64,000 nucleotides of DNA from Oxalicibacterium flavum (GTDB lineage: Bacteria > Pseudomonadota > Gammaproteobacteria > Burkholderiales > Burkholderiaceae_D). Made by a program: the position numbers and the translations under genes. The notes under the pieces are model-generated. The model saw only the letters and a list, made by a program, of their open reading frames with translations. It was not told the origin of the DNA and ran no database searches. Shown piece after piece: positions 7,886 through 15,896 of the stretch (its first letter is position 1; each line of letters opens with the position of its first letter). Location: assembly GCF_014635065.1 (NCBI RefSeq), contig NZ_BMCG01000003.1, forward strand, positions 186,001-250,000, given 5' to 3'.

Positions 7886-9534
7886 GCGCGCAGCCGTCCG
7901 CACGGTATGACGTCGTCATCATGGGCGGAGGGCTGGCCGGCCTGACCCTGGCGTTGCAGTTGCGCCAGCGCTTTGCAGACCTGGCGATTCTCGTCATCGA
8001 GCGCCGCGCGCATCCGGTGCCGGCCGCCGCGCACAAGGTCGGCGAATCCTCGGTCGAGATCGCCGCGCATTATTTCGATACCGTGCTCGGGCTGAAGGAC
8101 CACCTGGAAACCGAGCAGTTGAAGAAGTTCGGCTTCCGCTTCTTCTTTTCCGACGGCCGCCGCGACCTTGATCGCGTGACCGAACTCGGCGGCAGTCACG
8201 TGCTGCCGACTTCCTCGTACCAGATCGATCGCGGCATCTTCGAAAATCGCCTGGCGGAGATGGCGGCCGAGCGCGGCGTGCATTTCGTTGATGGTGCGGT
8301 GATCCGCAGGTTCGAGATCGGTGACAAGGACGCATCGCATCGCATCGCCTACGAAGCCGATGGCCATGCCGTCGAGGCCGACGCGCGCTGGCTGGTCGAT
8401 GCCTCGGGACGCGCCGGCCTCGTCAAGCGCAAGCTCGACCTGGCGCAGGACAATGCGCATCGCGCGGGTGCAGTATGGTTCCGCATCGGCAGGCGCATCG
8501 ACGTGCACGACTGGTCGCAGGATACCGAGTGGCTAAGCGCCTGTCAGCCGCCGGATCGCTGGCGCTCGACCAATCACCTGGTCGGCGAGGGCTACTGGGT
8601 GTGGCTGATTCCGTTGTCGTCGGGCTCGCACTCGGTCGGCATCGTGGCCGATGCCGATCTGCATCCGGTCGAGAACATGAACACCTTCGACAAGGCGATG
8701 GACTGGCTGAAGATCCATCAGCCGCGTCTGCACGAACACCTCGACGCCGAACGCGCGCAGTTGCAGGACTTCGCCTTCTTCAAGCGTTTTTCCTACGGCT
8801 GCAAGCGCATGTACGACGGCGAGCGGCGCTGGGCGCTGACCGGCGAGGCCGGCGTGTTCCTCGATCCCTTCTATTCGCCCGGCAGCGATTTCATCGCCAT
8901 CGGCAACACCAATATCGTCGAACTGATTGCGCAGGATCGCGCGCGCGGCCCGGTCGTCATGATGGCCGACTACTTCGAGCAGATCTATTTCTCGCTCTAC
9001 GAATCCATGCTGCCGGTCTATCTCGACCAGTATCCGCTGTTCGGCGATCCGGAAGTATTGCCGCACAAGGTGTCGTGGGATTACGCCTATTACTGGGGCG
9101 TGATGTGCCTGCTGTTCTACCAGGACCGGCTGACCGACCTGGTCGTCATGGGCCGTCTGCAGCCGAGGCTGATGCACATGCAGAAGGTGAACGGCGCGAT
9201 CCAGGCCTTCTTCCGCGCGTGGAGCAGGCACAGCGCGCGCCGCAATCCGTCGCGGATGCTGGACCAGACGCAGCTCGACTGGTTTGCCGAACTCAACCGC
9301 GGTCTCAAGGACGAGCTCGACGCCGCGCAGTTCATGCAGCGCATGGACGACAACCTGATGCTGCTGCAGCGGCTGGCGCTGGCGATCATGGAACTGGCCT
9401 GCGGCGATCATTCGCAGCTGCGCGATGAAGTCGAATACGCAGCGCTGCATGCGTTGCTCGATCATGCCGCCTTGTCGGCACGGCAGGAGCCGGCCCCCAT
9501 GCTGTTTTCCAGCCCGATGGCGTGCGCCACATGA
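7882..9534 (+). CDS. Flavin-dependent halogenase-like oxidoreductase 1
   Basis: 550 residues. The FAD-binding GGGLAGL lies at 15-21. The protein carries GESS (54-57), a lysine in KKFGFRF (K82) where flavin halogenases keep their catalytic Lys, the WxWxIP motif as WVWLIP (239-244), and FLDPFYSPG near 325, fitting the F-x2-P-x2-S-x-G pattern reported in halogenases. It is longer than the second flavoprotein of the cluster, with a helical C-terminal extension (about 400-550). It may halogenate, hydroxylate or reduce the polyene or its aryl head. Sequence alone cannot decide, and motif-bearing relatives without halogenase activity exist. ATGA overlaps couple it to both neighbours. Confidence 0.82.
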   Translation: MSAQPSARYDVVIMGGGLAGLTLALQLRQRFADLAILVIERRAHPVPAAAHKVGESSVEIAAHYFDTVLGLKDHLETEQLKKFGFRFFFSDGRRDLDRVTELGGSHVLPTSSYQIDRGIFENRLAEMAAERGVHFVDGAVIRRFEIGDKDASHRIAYEADGHAVEADARWLVDASGRAGLVKRKLDLAQDNAHRAGAVWFRIGRRIDVHDWSQDTEWLSACQPPDRWRSTNHLVGEGYWVWLIPLSSGSHSVGIVADADLHPVENMNTFDKAMDWLKIHQPRLHEHLDAERAQLQDFAFFKRFSYGCKRMYDGERRWALTGEAGVFLDPFYSPGSDFIAIGNTNIVELIAQDRARGPVVMMADYFEQIYFSLYESMLPVYLDQYPLFGDPEVLPHKVSWDYAYYWGVMCLLFYQDRLTDLVVMGRLQPRLMHMQKVNGAIQAFFRAWSRHSARRNPSRMLDQTQLDWFAELNRGLKDELDAAQFMQRMDDNLMLLQRLALAIMELACGDHSQLRDEVEYAALHALLDHAALSARQEPAPMLFSSPMACAT

Positions 9535-10388
9535 AGAACGCCTCCACCATTGCCGCGCGCCGCTGGCAGCCTAGCCCCTTCCTCATGGCATCCGCCGTGC
9601 TGCACGTCGGCGCTGCCGCGTCCGCGATTGCCTGGCCGGGCACCCTGGGTTGGAGCGTTGCCAGCGTGATCGCCAACCATGCCGCCATCACGGCGATCGG
9701 CCTGTGGCCGCGCAGCGTGCTGCTGGGACCGAACGTGCTGCGCCTGCCGGATGGGCGTGCCGAGATTGCCGTCACCATCGACGACGGCCCCGATCCCGAG
9801 GTCACGCCGCGCGTGCTCGATCTGCTCGCCGAGCACGGCGCCACGGCCACCTTCTTCTGCATCGCCGACAAGGTGCGCGCGCAGCCGGCGCTGGCGCGCC
9901 GCATCGTCGAGGCCGGCCACACGATCGAGAACCACAGCATGCTGCATCGCCATTATTTCTCGGTGCTCGGCATGCGCGGCATGCGGCGGGAACTCGAACA
10001 GGCGCAGCAGGTCCTCACCGAGGTGACCGGGCGCGTGCCGCGGTACTTCCGCGCGCCGGCCGGTCTGCGCAATCCCTTCCTCGATCCGGTGCTGCATGCG
10101 CTGGACCTGAAGCTCGTGAGCTGGACGCGGCGTGGTTTCGATACGCGCGTCGGCGATGCGCAGCGCGTCACGCAGCGGCTGCTGAACGGCCTGCGCGGCG
10201 GCGACATCCTGCTGCTGCACGACGGCAATGCGGCGCGCACGGCGCAGGGCCGGCCGGTGATTCTCGAAGCGCTGCCGCGTGTGCTAGCAGCGGCGAGCGC
10301 GCAGGGATTGCAATGCGTGACGGTGGAGCAGGGCCTGCGCGATCGGCGCGCATCAGAACACGATACGCACGATATACAAGATACATAA
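9531..10388 (+). CDS. NodB-type polysaccharide deacetylase, membrane-anchored
   Basis: 285 residues. Two hydrophobic segments (about 18-36 and 42-60) precede a NodB homology domain: TIDDGPD at 82-88 (catalytic Asp and metal Asp), H-x3-H at 135-139 (HSMLH), RAPAG further on, and LLLHDG as the last motif. The family removes N- or O-acetyl groups from polysaccharides or glycolipids with a divalent metal. The start at 9531 overlaps the preceding stop (ATGA) like the other junctions of this operon; an in-frame ATG lies 9 bp earlier. Its place inside an aryl polyene operon suggests trimming of the sugar-bearing anchor, which is inference. Confidence 0.87.
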   Translation: MKNASTIAARRWQPSPFLMASAVLHVGAAASAIAWPGTLGWSVASVIANHAAITAIGLWPRSVLLGPNVLRLPDGRAEIAVTIDDGPDPEVTPRVLDLLAEHGATATFFCIADKVRAQPALARRIVEAGHTIENHSMLHRHYFSVLGMRGMRRELEQAQQVLTEVTGRVPRYFRAPAGLRNPFLDPVLHALDLKLVSWTRRGFDTRVGDAQRVTQRLLNGLRGGDILLLHDGNAARTAQGRPVILEALPRVLAAASAQGLQCVTVEQGLRDRRASEHDTHDIQDT

Positions 10389-10407
10389 GGGGACACGGTC
10401 CGACCGT

Positions 10408-11613
10408 ATGCAAACACTCGAACTCCGTCATTACACGCTCTCGACCTGCCTCGGACTCGGGCGGGATGAAAACTGGGCCAGGCTGGCCGCGCGCGAAGGC
10501 AATCTGAAGCCCTGCGATTTCGAAACCGTGAACCTGCCGACCTGGATCGGCGAGGTGCGCGGCGTCGATGACGTGGCCCTGCGCGCGGCGCTGGCCGACT
10601 TCGACTGCCGCAACAATCGCCTGGCGCAGCTCGCGTTGCAGCAGGACGGGTTTGAGGAAGCGGTGCGCGCGGCGATCGCCGAATTCGGCGCCGACCGCAT
10701 CGGCTGTTATCTGGGCACCAGCACCTCGGGCATCCTGCAGACCGAACTGGCGTATCGCCGTCGCGAGCCTGACGCCGATGGCAATCCGGGTGTCTTACCG
10801 GCCGATTTCCGCTACGCCGAAACGCACAACACCTATTCGGTCGCGGCCTTCGTCGCCGCCTATTTCGGCCTGACCGGACCGGCGCTGACCGTGTCCTCCG
10901 CCTGTTCGTCGAGCGCCAAGGTGTTCGGCAATGCGGCGCGCATGATTGAAGCCGGTTTCATCGACGCGGCGGTGGTCGGCGGCGTCGATACACTGTGCCT
11001 GACCACGCTCTACGGTTTCAATTCGCTGCAGCTGCTGTCGCCGGAACCGGCGCGTCCCTATGGCGAAGGCCGTCAGGGCATTTCGATCGGCGAGGGCGCG
11101 GCCTTTGCGCTGCTGGTCCGGGCGCCGGCGCAAGCCACCAGGGGCAGCGTGCTGTTGTGCGGCGTCGGCGAATCCAGCGATGCGCATCACATGTCGTCAC
11201 CGCATCCGGAAGGACTGGGCGCGCAGATGGCGATGAAGGATGCGCTGGCTTCGGCCGGTTTGACTCCGGAAAGCATCGGCTACATCAATCTGCATGGCAC
11301 CGCCACGCCGAGCAATGACGCCGCCGAAGGCAAGGCCGTGCACGCGGTGTTCGGCAGCAGGACGCCCTGCAGTTCGACCAAGGGCGCAACCGGTCACACG
11401 CTGGGTGCGGCCGGTGCGGTGGAAGCGGCGATCTGCGCGATGGCGATGACGCACGACGAACTGCCGGCCGGCATCAACACCACGAAGGTCGATGCCGAAC
11501 TGCAGGTCGATTACCTGCTCGAGAATCGCCCTGCGCAGATCGACTACGCGCTCAACAATTCATTCGGCTTCGGCGGTTCCAACTGCAGCCTGGTACTGGG
11601 AGTGGTGCGATGA
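10408..11613 (+). CDS. Beta-ketoacyl-ACP synthase (aryl polyene ketosynthase)
   Basis: 401 residues with a complete thiolase-fold ketosynthase active site: C166 in SSACSSS, H296 in NLHGTATP and H330 in GATGHTLGAAG. It condenses malonyl-ACP with the growing aryl polyene chain. The next gene overlaps by ATGA and encodes a homologue that lacks the triad, so the two should form a ketosynthase/chain-length-factor heterodimer, as in type II polyketide synthases and characterised aryl polyene systems. The family is certain; exact substrate is inferred from context. Confidence 0.93.
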   Translation: MQTLELRHYTLSTCLGLGRDENWARLAAREGNLKPCDFETVNLPTWIGEVRGVDDVALRAALADFDCRNNRLAQLALQQDGFEEAVRAAIAEFGADRIGCYLGTSTSGILQTELAYRRREPDADGNPGVLPADFRYAETHNTYSVAAFVAAYFGLTGPALTVSSACSSSAKVFGNAARMIEAGFIDAAVVGGVDTLCLTTLYGFNSLQLLSPEPARPYGEGRQGISIGEGAAFALLVRAPAQATRGSVLLCGVGESSDAHHMSSPHPEGLGAQMAMKDALASAGLTPESIGYINLHGTATPSNDAAEGKAVHAVFGSRTPCSSTKGATGHTLGAAGAVEAAICAMAMTHDELPAGINTTKVDAELQVDYLLENRPAQIDYALNNSFGFGGSNCSLVLGVVR

Positions 11614-12404
11614 ACGCGCGCGTGCATATACAGGCGGTCGGCGTGATCGGCCCCGGCGCCGGCAACTGGCAGGAATGGGCGGCGCTGCTGCAGGCCGAGG
11701 CAAGTTACGTGCGCAACGCGACCGTGGTGCCGGCGTTGAACGCGCTGCCGGCCGCTGAACGCCGCCGCACCGGCGCCGGTGTCAAGCTCGCGCTGGCCTG
11801 CGGTATGGAAGCATTGCAGAACGCCGGCGTGGCGCCGGCCGAGGTGACCACCGTGTTCTGTTCGTCCGGCGGCGATGGCGAGAACTGCCACATGATCTGC
11901 CAGGCACTGGCTGGCAGCGACCGCCTGATCTCGCCGACGCGCTTTCACAACTCGGTGCATAACGCGCCGTCCGGCTACTGGGGTATCGCCAGCGGCGCCA
12001 TGCTGCCGTCCACCAGCCTGTGCGCCTACGACGGCGGTTTTGCCGTCGGCCTGCTCGAGGCGGCGGTGCAGGTCGCGGTCGAGCAGCGGCCGGTACTGCT
12101 GGTCGTCTATGACACGCCGTATCCCGAACCCTTGCATGCGACGCGACCGCTGGCCGATCAGTTCGCGGTCGCCATGCTGCTGACGCCGCAAGCAGCGGCG
12201 AACGGTCTGGGCAGCATTGCACTGGCGCTGGACGACGCGGCGCAGACTGCGATGCAGCATGCGGACCTCGAAACCGTGCGGCGCGGCATTCCGGCGGCGC
12301 GCAGCCTGCCGCTGTTGCGCGCGCTGGCGACAAGGCGGCAGGAGGATGTGCAGCTCGAATACGTCAACGGCCGCACGCTGCGGGTGGCATATGCGCCGGC
12401 ATAG
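11610..12404 (+). CDS. Chain-length-factor-like ketosynthase partner
   Basis: 264 residues, shorter than a full ketosynthase. The thiolase fold is recognisable (TGAGVKLALACGMEAL, FHNSVHNAPSGYWGIASG, AYDGGFAVGLLEA), but there is no nucleophilic cysteine in the usual SACS context and neither of the HGT and GHT histidine motifs. This is the pattern of the non-catalytic partner encoded next to the ketosynthase in aryl polyene clusters, thought to help set chain length. It is the last gene of the plus operon and is followed 30 bp later by a strong hairpin terminator. Confidence 0.87.
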   Translation: MNARVHIQAVGVIGPGAGNWQEWAALLQAEASYVRNATVVPALNALPAAERRRTGAGVKLALACGMEALQNAGVAPAEVTTVFCSSGGDGENCHMICQALAGSDRLISPTRFHNSVHNAPSGYWGIASGAMLPSTSLCAYDGGFAVGLLEAAVQVAVEQRPVLLVVYDTPYPEPLHATRPLADQFAVAMLLTPQAAANGLGSIALALDDAAQTAMQHADLETVRRGIPAARSLPLLRALATRRQEDVQLEYVNGRTLRVAYAPA

Positions 12405-12434
12405 GGGCGACGTGCAGCGGGTTTCGTGAATTTT

Positions 12435-12465
12435 AAAAAAGCCGTCGTGATGCGACGGCTTTTTT
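12435..12465. terminator. Bidirectional terminator between pigment operon and chorismatase gene
   Basis: A6, then GCCGTCG (12441-12447), loop TGATG, CGACGGC (12453-12459) and T6: a perfect 7-bp stem with A and T tracts on both sides, placed between two convergent genes. A second, weaker structure (AGACC at 12515-12519 pairing GGTCT at 12537-12541, followed by T6) lies 50 bp further on and may back up plus-strand termination. Confidence 0.85.
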
Positions 12466-12564
12466 ATCGCCGGGCCGTCCCAAGATAAAAAGCGTCCCCT
12501 TGGGGGACCAGGCAAGACCGTAGGGCTCGACCGAGAGGTCTTTTTTATGTGCGAAGCGGAATGG

Positions 12565-13563
12565 TCAGGCGGCCGGCAACTGCGCCGAGCCTTCGATCTC
12601 CACCAGCAGGTCGGCGCGACAGATGTCGGCCAGCAGGTAGGACGCACGCACCGTGCTGCCGAGTTCGGCTTTGACGATGGCGCGAACCGTGGGCAGATCG
12701 GCTTCACGGCGTACATAGACGATGTAGTCGAGATCGGTCAGCGCGCAGTGCGTCTGCATCTTGCGCGCTGCTTCCCCGATCACCGCGCGGATGTTGACGA
12801 GCGTCTCGCGCGTCTGCGCGGCGATGTCGCCGTCGTGCAGGGTTTGGTGTCCGACGATGCTGGCCGTACCCGACAGGAACAGGTGCCGGCCGCTGCCTAC
12901 ATTGGCCACGCTGGCGCGCGAGAACAGCGGGCTGCGCGGGCCGTACTGTTCCGGATAGTCGTAGGCGCTCACCTGGCGCGGATTCTCGATCGGTAGCGAC
13001 GGCTGGCGTCCGGCAAGAAACGCGACCACCAGCGGACCGTGCGAGGTGCCGAGCGCGCAGGCTGCGGGCACGTTGCCGGAAACCGCCTGGCCGCTTTCGG
13101 CGAAGGCTTGCTGGCGGCCGAGGTTGAACTGGCGGTAGCGCTCGAGGCCGTTGGCTTCGCCGTTGATGTCGGCCATGTAGTTCCAGAAGCGCAGCACGTA
13201 GGGGAACCCCTGTGCGCGCAGCAACTCGAAGATGCGCAGATAGGCTTGCTCGGCTGCGGTTTCCAGGGCCGAACCTGAGGTCGCCGTCATCGTGCTTTCA
13301 TCGAGCTGGATGACGCCGAACAGCACATCGTCGTTGAAACGGTAGGCAATGTCCTTGAAGCTGCCGCCGCGGATGGCGGCGCGTCCGCCCAGGGTCTCGC
13401 ACAGCAGCGGCACGCCGTCCAGGCGCGGCATGGCGACGCGCGCGCACGGAAGATCGGCCACGGCGCCGGTCGACACCGCATCATCGCTGCCGAACAGCAG
13501 GCAGCCGAACACCGAGCCGGTCTGCTCGGACGAGGGGAGTGTGCCGTAGGTGAGGTTCAGCAT
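12565..13563 (-). CDS. Chorismatase (XanB2/FkbO/Hyg5 family), hydroxybenzoate-forming
   Basis: 332 residues. The sequence carries LRFWNYMADING (about 124-135), YDYPEQYGPRSPLFSRA (201-217), LFLSGTASIVGHQTLHDGD (228-246) and a C-terminal RADLLVEIEG (about 316-325), all characteristic of this family. The class cleaves chorismate. The Xanthomonas member XanB2 yields 3- and 4-hydroxybenzoate, which feed xanthomonadin and coenzyme Q. Its position between the two pigment operons strongly suggests that it makes the aryl starter unit. The exact product ratio cannot be read from sequence. It is transcribed on its own, with a 117-bp divergent region upstream. Confidence 0.9.
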   Translation of the reverse strand: MLNLTYGTLPSSEQTGSVFGCLLFGSDDAVSTGAVADLPCARVAMPRLDGVPLLCETLGGRAAIRGGSFKDIAYRFNDDVLFGVIQLDESTMTATSGSALETAAEQAYLRIFELLRAQGFPYVLRFWNYMADINGEANGLERYRQFNLGRQQAFAESGQAVSGNVPAACALGTSHGPLVVAFLAGRQPSLPIENPRQVSAYDYPEQYGPRSPLFSRASVANVGSGRHLFLSGTASIVGHQTLHDGDIAAQTRETLVNIRAVIGEAARKMQTHCALTDLDYIVYVRREADLPTVRAIVKAELGSTVRASYLLADICRADLLVEIEGSAQLPAA

Positions 13564-13657
13564 GAAATGATCGGCGTGATGGGTAACGTGATGAAGCGCG
13601 GTGATCGTGATGGCGATTCTGATCGATGATCGTGCCGGAGCGGCATGATGCTGCTCT

Positions 13658-13677
13658 TATAATGGAATGCAGGAAAA
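13658..13677 (+). promoter_or_regulatory. Candidate -10 and ribosome-binding site for the lipoprotein hydrolase
   Basis: TATAAT at 13658-13663 with no clear -35. AGGA at 13671-13674 is well spaced (6 nt) from the ATG at 13681, but too close to the ATG at 13678. A start site about 7 nt after the -10 box would give a very short leader. The same intergenic stretch has four TGATCG direct repeats (13568, 13602, 13620, 13627). Confidence 0.4.
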
Positions 13678-13680
13678 ATG

Positions 13681-14457
13681 ATGAACATCGGACGATTAAA
13701 CATCGGACGATTGAACCTTGCCGGCCTGATCCTCGTGTCAGGCTGGTTTCTGACTGCCTGTATGCCCACCGCCACCGTCAAAAGCAAGCTGGATGTTATT
13801 GAGGATCGCTGTCCTTGTAAAGCCGCGCCCGATACCCTGATCGTGCTGCTGCCCGGTGCCTATGATACGCCGGGCGATTTCGTGGCGCATGGTTTCGTCG
13901 CCGCTGCGCGCGCGCGGCGCATCGCGGCCGACATCGTGATGGCCGACACGCACGTCGGCTACTACACGTCGGCGCTGGTGGTGGAGCGCCTGCAGCAGGA
14001 TATCGTGGCGCCGGCCAGGGCGCGCGGCTACCGTCACGTATGGCTGGTCGGCATTTCACTGGGCGGCTACGGTTCGCTGCTCTACAGCAAGCAGTACGGC
14101 GGGCAGATCGCCGGCATGTTCCTGATGGCGCCGTTTCTCGGCAACCGCAGCCTGGTTGCGGAAATCCGCAAGACCGGACTCGCTGCATGGCAACCCGGCG
14201 AGATTGCGGCCACCGATTACGACCGCGAACTGTGGGCGTGGATCAGGGGCTACAGCGATGCGCCGAGGCAACGGCCGCCGCTGTATCTCGGTTACGGATT
14301 GGAAGACCGCTTCGCCGGCAGCAATCGCCTGATCGGCGATGTGTTGCCGCCGGGGCACGTCGGCACCGTGCCCGGCGGACACGAATGGCGGCCGTGGCGC
14401 GCGCTGTGGGAGGAATTCCTCGATCGCGATGTACTGCCGCGCTGCGACGACGTATGA
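13681..14457 (+). CDS. Putative lipoprotein of the alpha/beta-hydrolase fold
   Basis: 258 residues from the ATG at 13681, preferred because AGGA lies 6 nt upstream; an ATG at 13678 is also in frame. The N-terminus contains a tandem NIGRL repeat, then a hydrophobic segment and a lipobox LTA-C (C27), so it should be lipid-anchored after signal peptidase II cleavage. LIVLLPGAYDTPGDF, GISLGGYGS (nucleophile elbow with Ser) and GGHEW near the C-terminus (probable catalytic His) mark a serine hydrolase. It sits inside the pigment cluster, 34 bp before a halogenase-like gene. A role in releasing or transferring the polyene, or as replacement for the missing thioesterase, is speculation. Confidence 0.8.
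   Translation: MNIGRLNIGRLNLAGLILVSGWFLTACMPTATVKSKLDVIEDRCPCKAAPDTLIVLLPGAYDTPGDFVAHGFVAAARARRIAADIVMADTHVGYYTSALVVERLQQDIVAPARARGYRHVWLVGISLGGYGSLLYSKQYGGQIAGMFLMAPFLGNRSLVAEIRKTGLAAWQPGEIAATDYDRELWAWIRGYSDAPRQRPPLYLGYGLEDRFAGSNRLIGDVLPPGHVGTVPGGHEWRPWRALWEEFLDRDVLPRCDDV
13684..13713 (+). repeat. Tandem 15-bp duplication at the lipoprotein N-terminus
   Basis: Two adjacent 15-bp units (13684-13698 and 13699-13713) differ at one base and encode NIGRL twice, in frame, in the positively charged n-region of the signal peptide. This is most simply a slippage duplication. Confidence 0.85.
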
Positions 14458-14491
14458 TGTCGAGCACACCCATTTCAGACGGAGCCTGGGC

Positions 14492-15844
14492 ATGACGCAA
14501 GCCGCAGAAACAATCACCCGACCCACGCAGCAGGAAGCGGCCACGGCGCCCATGCGTACCCAGGTGCTGATCATCGGCGGCGGCCCGGCCGGCTCCACTG
14601 CCGCAGCGTTGTTGGCGCAGGACGGTTTCACGGTGACGCTGCTAGAGAAGGACGTGCATCCGCGCTTCCACATCGGCGAATCGCTGCTGCCGGCCAACAT
14701 TCCGCTGCTCGAAAAACTCGGCGTCAAGGAACAGGTGGAAGCGATCGGCATGCCGAAATGGGGCGTGGAGTTCAATGCCGTCGAGCAGGACATGAAGACC
14801 CACATCGAATTCTGCGAAGCCTTCGACAAGTCCATGCCCTATGCTTTTCAGGTGCGGCGCTCGGAGTTCGACCATATCCTGCTCAGGAATGCGCGCACGC
14901 GCGGCGCCAGCGTGATCGAGGACTGCCGCGTGCGCAAGGTCGATTTCCAGCCCGAGCACGTGCTGGTGCAGGCCAAACACGGCGACGGCCGCATGCAGGA
15001 ATACATCGCTGATTACGTGATCGACGCCTCGGGCCGCGATACCTTTCTCGCCAACCAGTTCAAGAGCAAGCAGAAGAACCGCAAGCACAACAGCTCGGCC
15101 ATCTTCAGCCACTTCACCGGCGTGGAACGCTACGAAGGCAAGCGCGAAGGCGACATCAGCCTGTTCTGGTTCGAGCACGGCTGGTTCTGGCTGATCCCGC
15201 TGTCGGACGGCACCACCAGCGTCGGCGCGGTCTGCTGGCCGCATTACCTGGCCTCGCGCAAGGTCGGACTCGAACAGTTCCTGATGGATACCATCGCGAT
15301 GGCGCCCAAGCTGGCCGACCGCATGAAGAATGCGGTGCGCGTCGGCGAGGTGCACGCAACCGGCAACTATTCCTACACCAGCAGCAAGTCCCACGGCGAC
15401 CGTTGCATGCTGCTCGGCGATGCCTATGCCTTCATCGACCCGGTGTTTTCGTCGGGCGTGCTGCTGGCGATGCAGAGCGCCTTCGTCGGCGTCGAGGCGG
15501 TTGCCGCCTGCCTGCGCGCGCCGCAGGAGGCGCAGCGCGCGCTGGAGAAGTTCGATCACCACATGCGGCGCGGCCCGACCATCTTTTCGTGGTTCATCTA
15601 CCGCGTCACCAATCCGGCGATGCGCTTCCTGTTCCTGAACCCGCGCGACTTCCTGCAGACCAAGGCGGCGGTCATGTCGGTGCTGGCCGGCGACATCTTC
15701 CACAACAAGGCGATTTGGCCGTCGCTGTATGCATTCAAGGCGATCTATTACCTGTCGTCGCTGTTCAACCCGATGCGCACGCTGGCTGCGTGGCGGCGAC
15801 GCAAGATCAATATCCGCGATCCGGAAGCCGGCTCGGCAACCTGA
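14492..15844 (+). CDS. Flavin-dependent halogenase-like oxidoreductase 2
   Basis: 450 residues, a usual length for phenolic and pyrrolic flavin halogenases. It has the FAD motif GGGPAGS (29-35), GESLLP (62-67), and K89 in MPKWGVEF at the position of the conserved catalytic Lys. WxWxIP is present as WFWLIP (231-236), and FIDPVFSSG near 315 matches F-x2-P-x2-S-x-G. The start at 14492 has GGAG 8 nt upstream. Together with the chorismatase this recalls xanthomonadin loci, whose pigments are brominated. Halogenase activity is the favoured but unproven function; hydroxylation or saturation of the polyene are alternatives. It is followed by a terminator. Confidence 0.85.
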   Translation: MTQAAETITRPTQQEAATAPMRTQVLIIGGGPAGSTAAALLAQDGFTVTLLEKDVHPRFHIGESLLPANIPLLEKLGVKEQVEAIGMPKWGVEFNAVEQDMKTHIEFCEAFDKSMPYAFQVRRSEFDHILLRNARTRGASVIEDCRVRKVDFQPEHVLVQAKHGDGRMQEYIADYVIDASGRDTFLANQFKSKQKNRKHNSSAIFSHFTGVERYEGKREGDISLFWFEHGWFWLIPLSDGTTSVGAVCWPHYLASRKVGLEQFLMDTIAMAPKLADRMKNAVRVGEVHATGNYSYTSSKSHGDRCMLLGDAYAFIDPVFSSGVLLAMQSAFVGVEAVAACLRAPQEAQRALEKFDHHMRRGPTIFSWFIYRVTNPAMRFLFLNPRDFLQTKAAVMSVLAGDIFHNKAIWPSLYAFKAIYYLSSLFNPMRTLAAWRRRKINIRDPEAGSAT

Positions 15845-15850
15845 TCCGCA

Positions 15851-15878
15851 AAAAAGCGCCCGCAGCAGCGGGCGTTTT
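15851..15878. terminator. Bidirectional terminator between halogenase-like gene and ketoreductase
   Basis: A-rich run, then CGCCCGC (15857-15863), loop AGCA, GCGGGCG (15868-15874) and T4. A perfect 7-bp GC stem between convergent genes. Confidence 0.85.
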
Positions 15879-15896
15879 GCATTGGATCGGCGCGGA

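Noticed and set aside
12481-12546. Second structured element after the main terminator (AGACC...GGTCT with T6), possibly a riboswitch or small RNA
   Set aside because: Stem is short and asymmetrical, with no known riboswitch core; most simply a back-up terminator.
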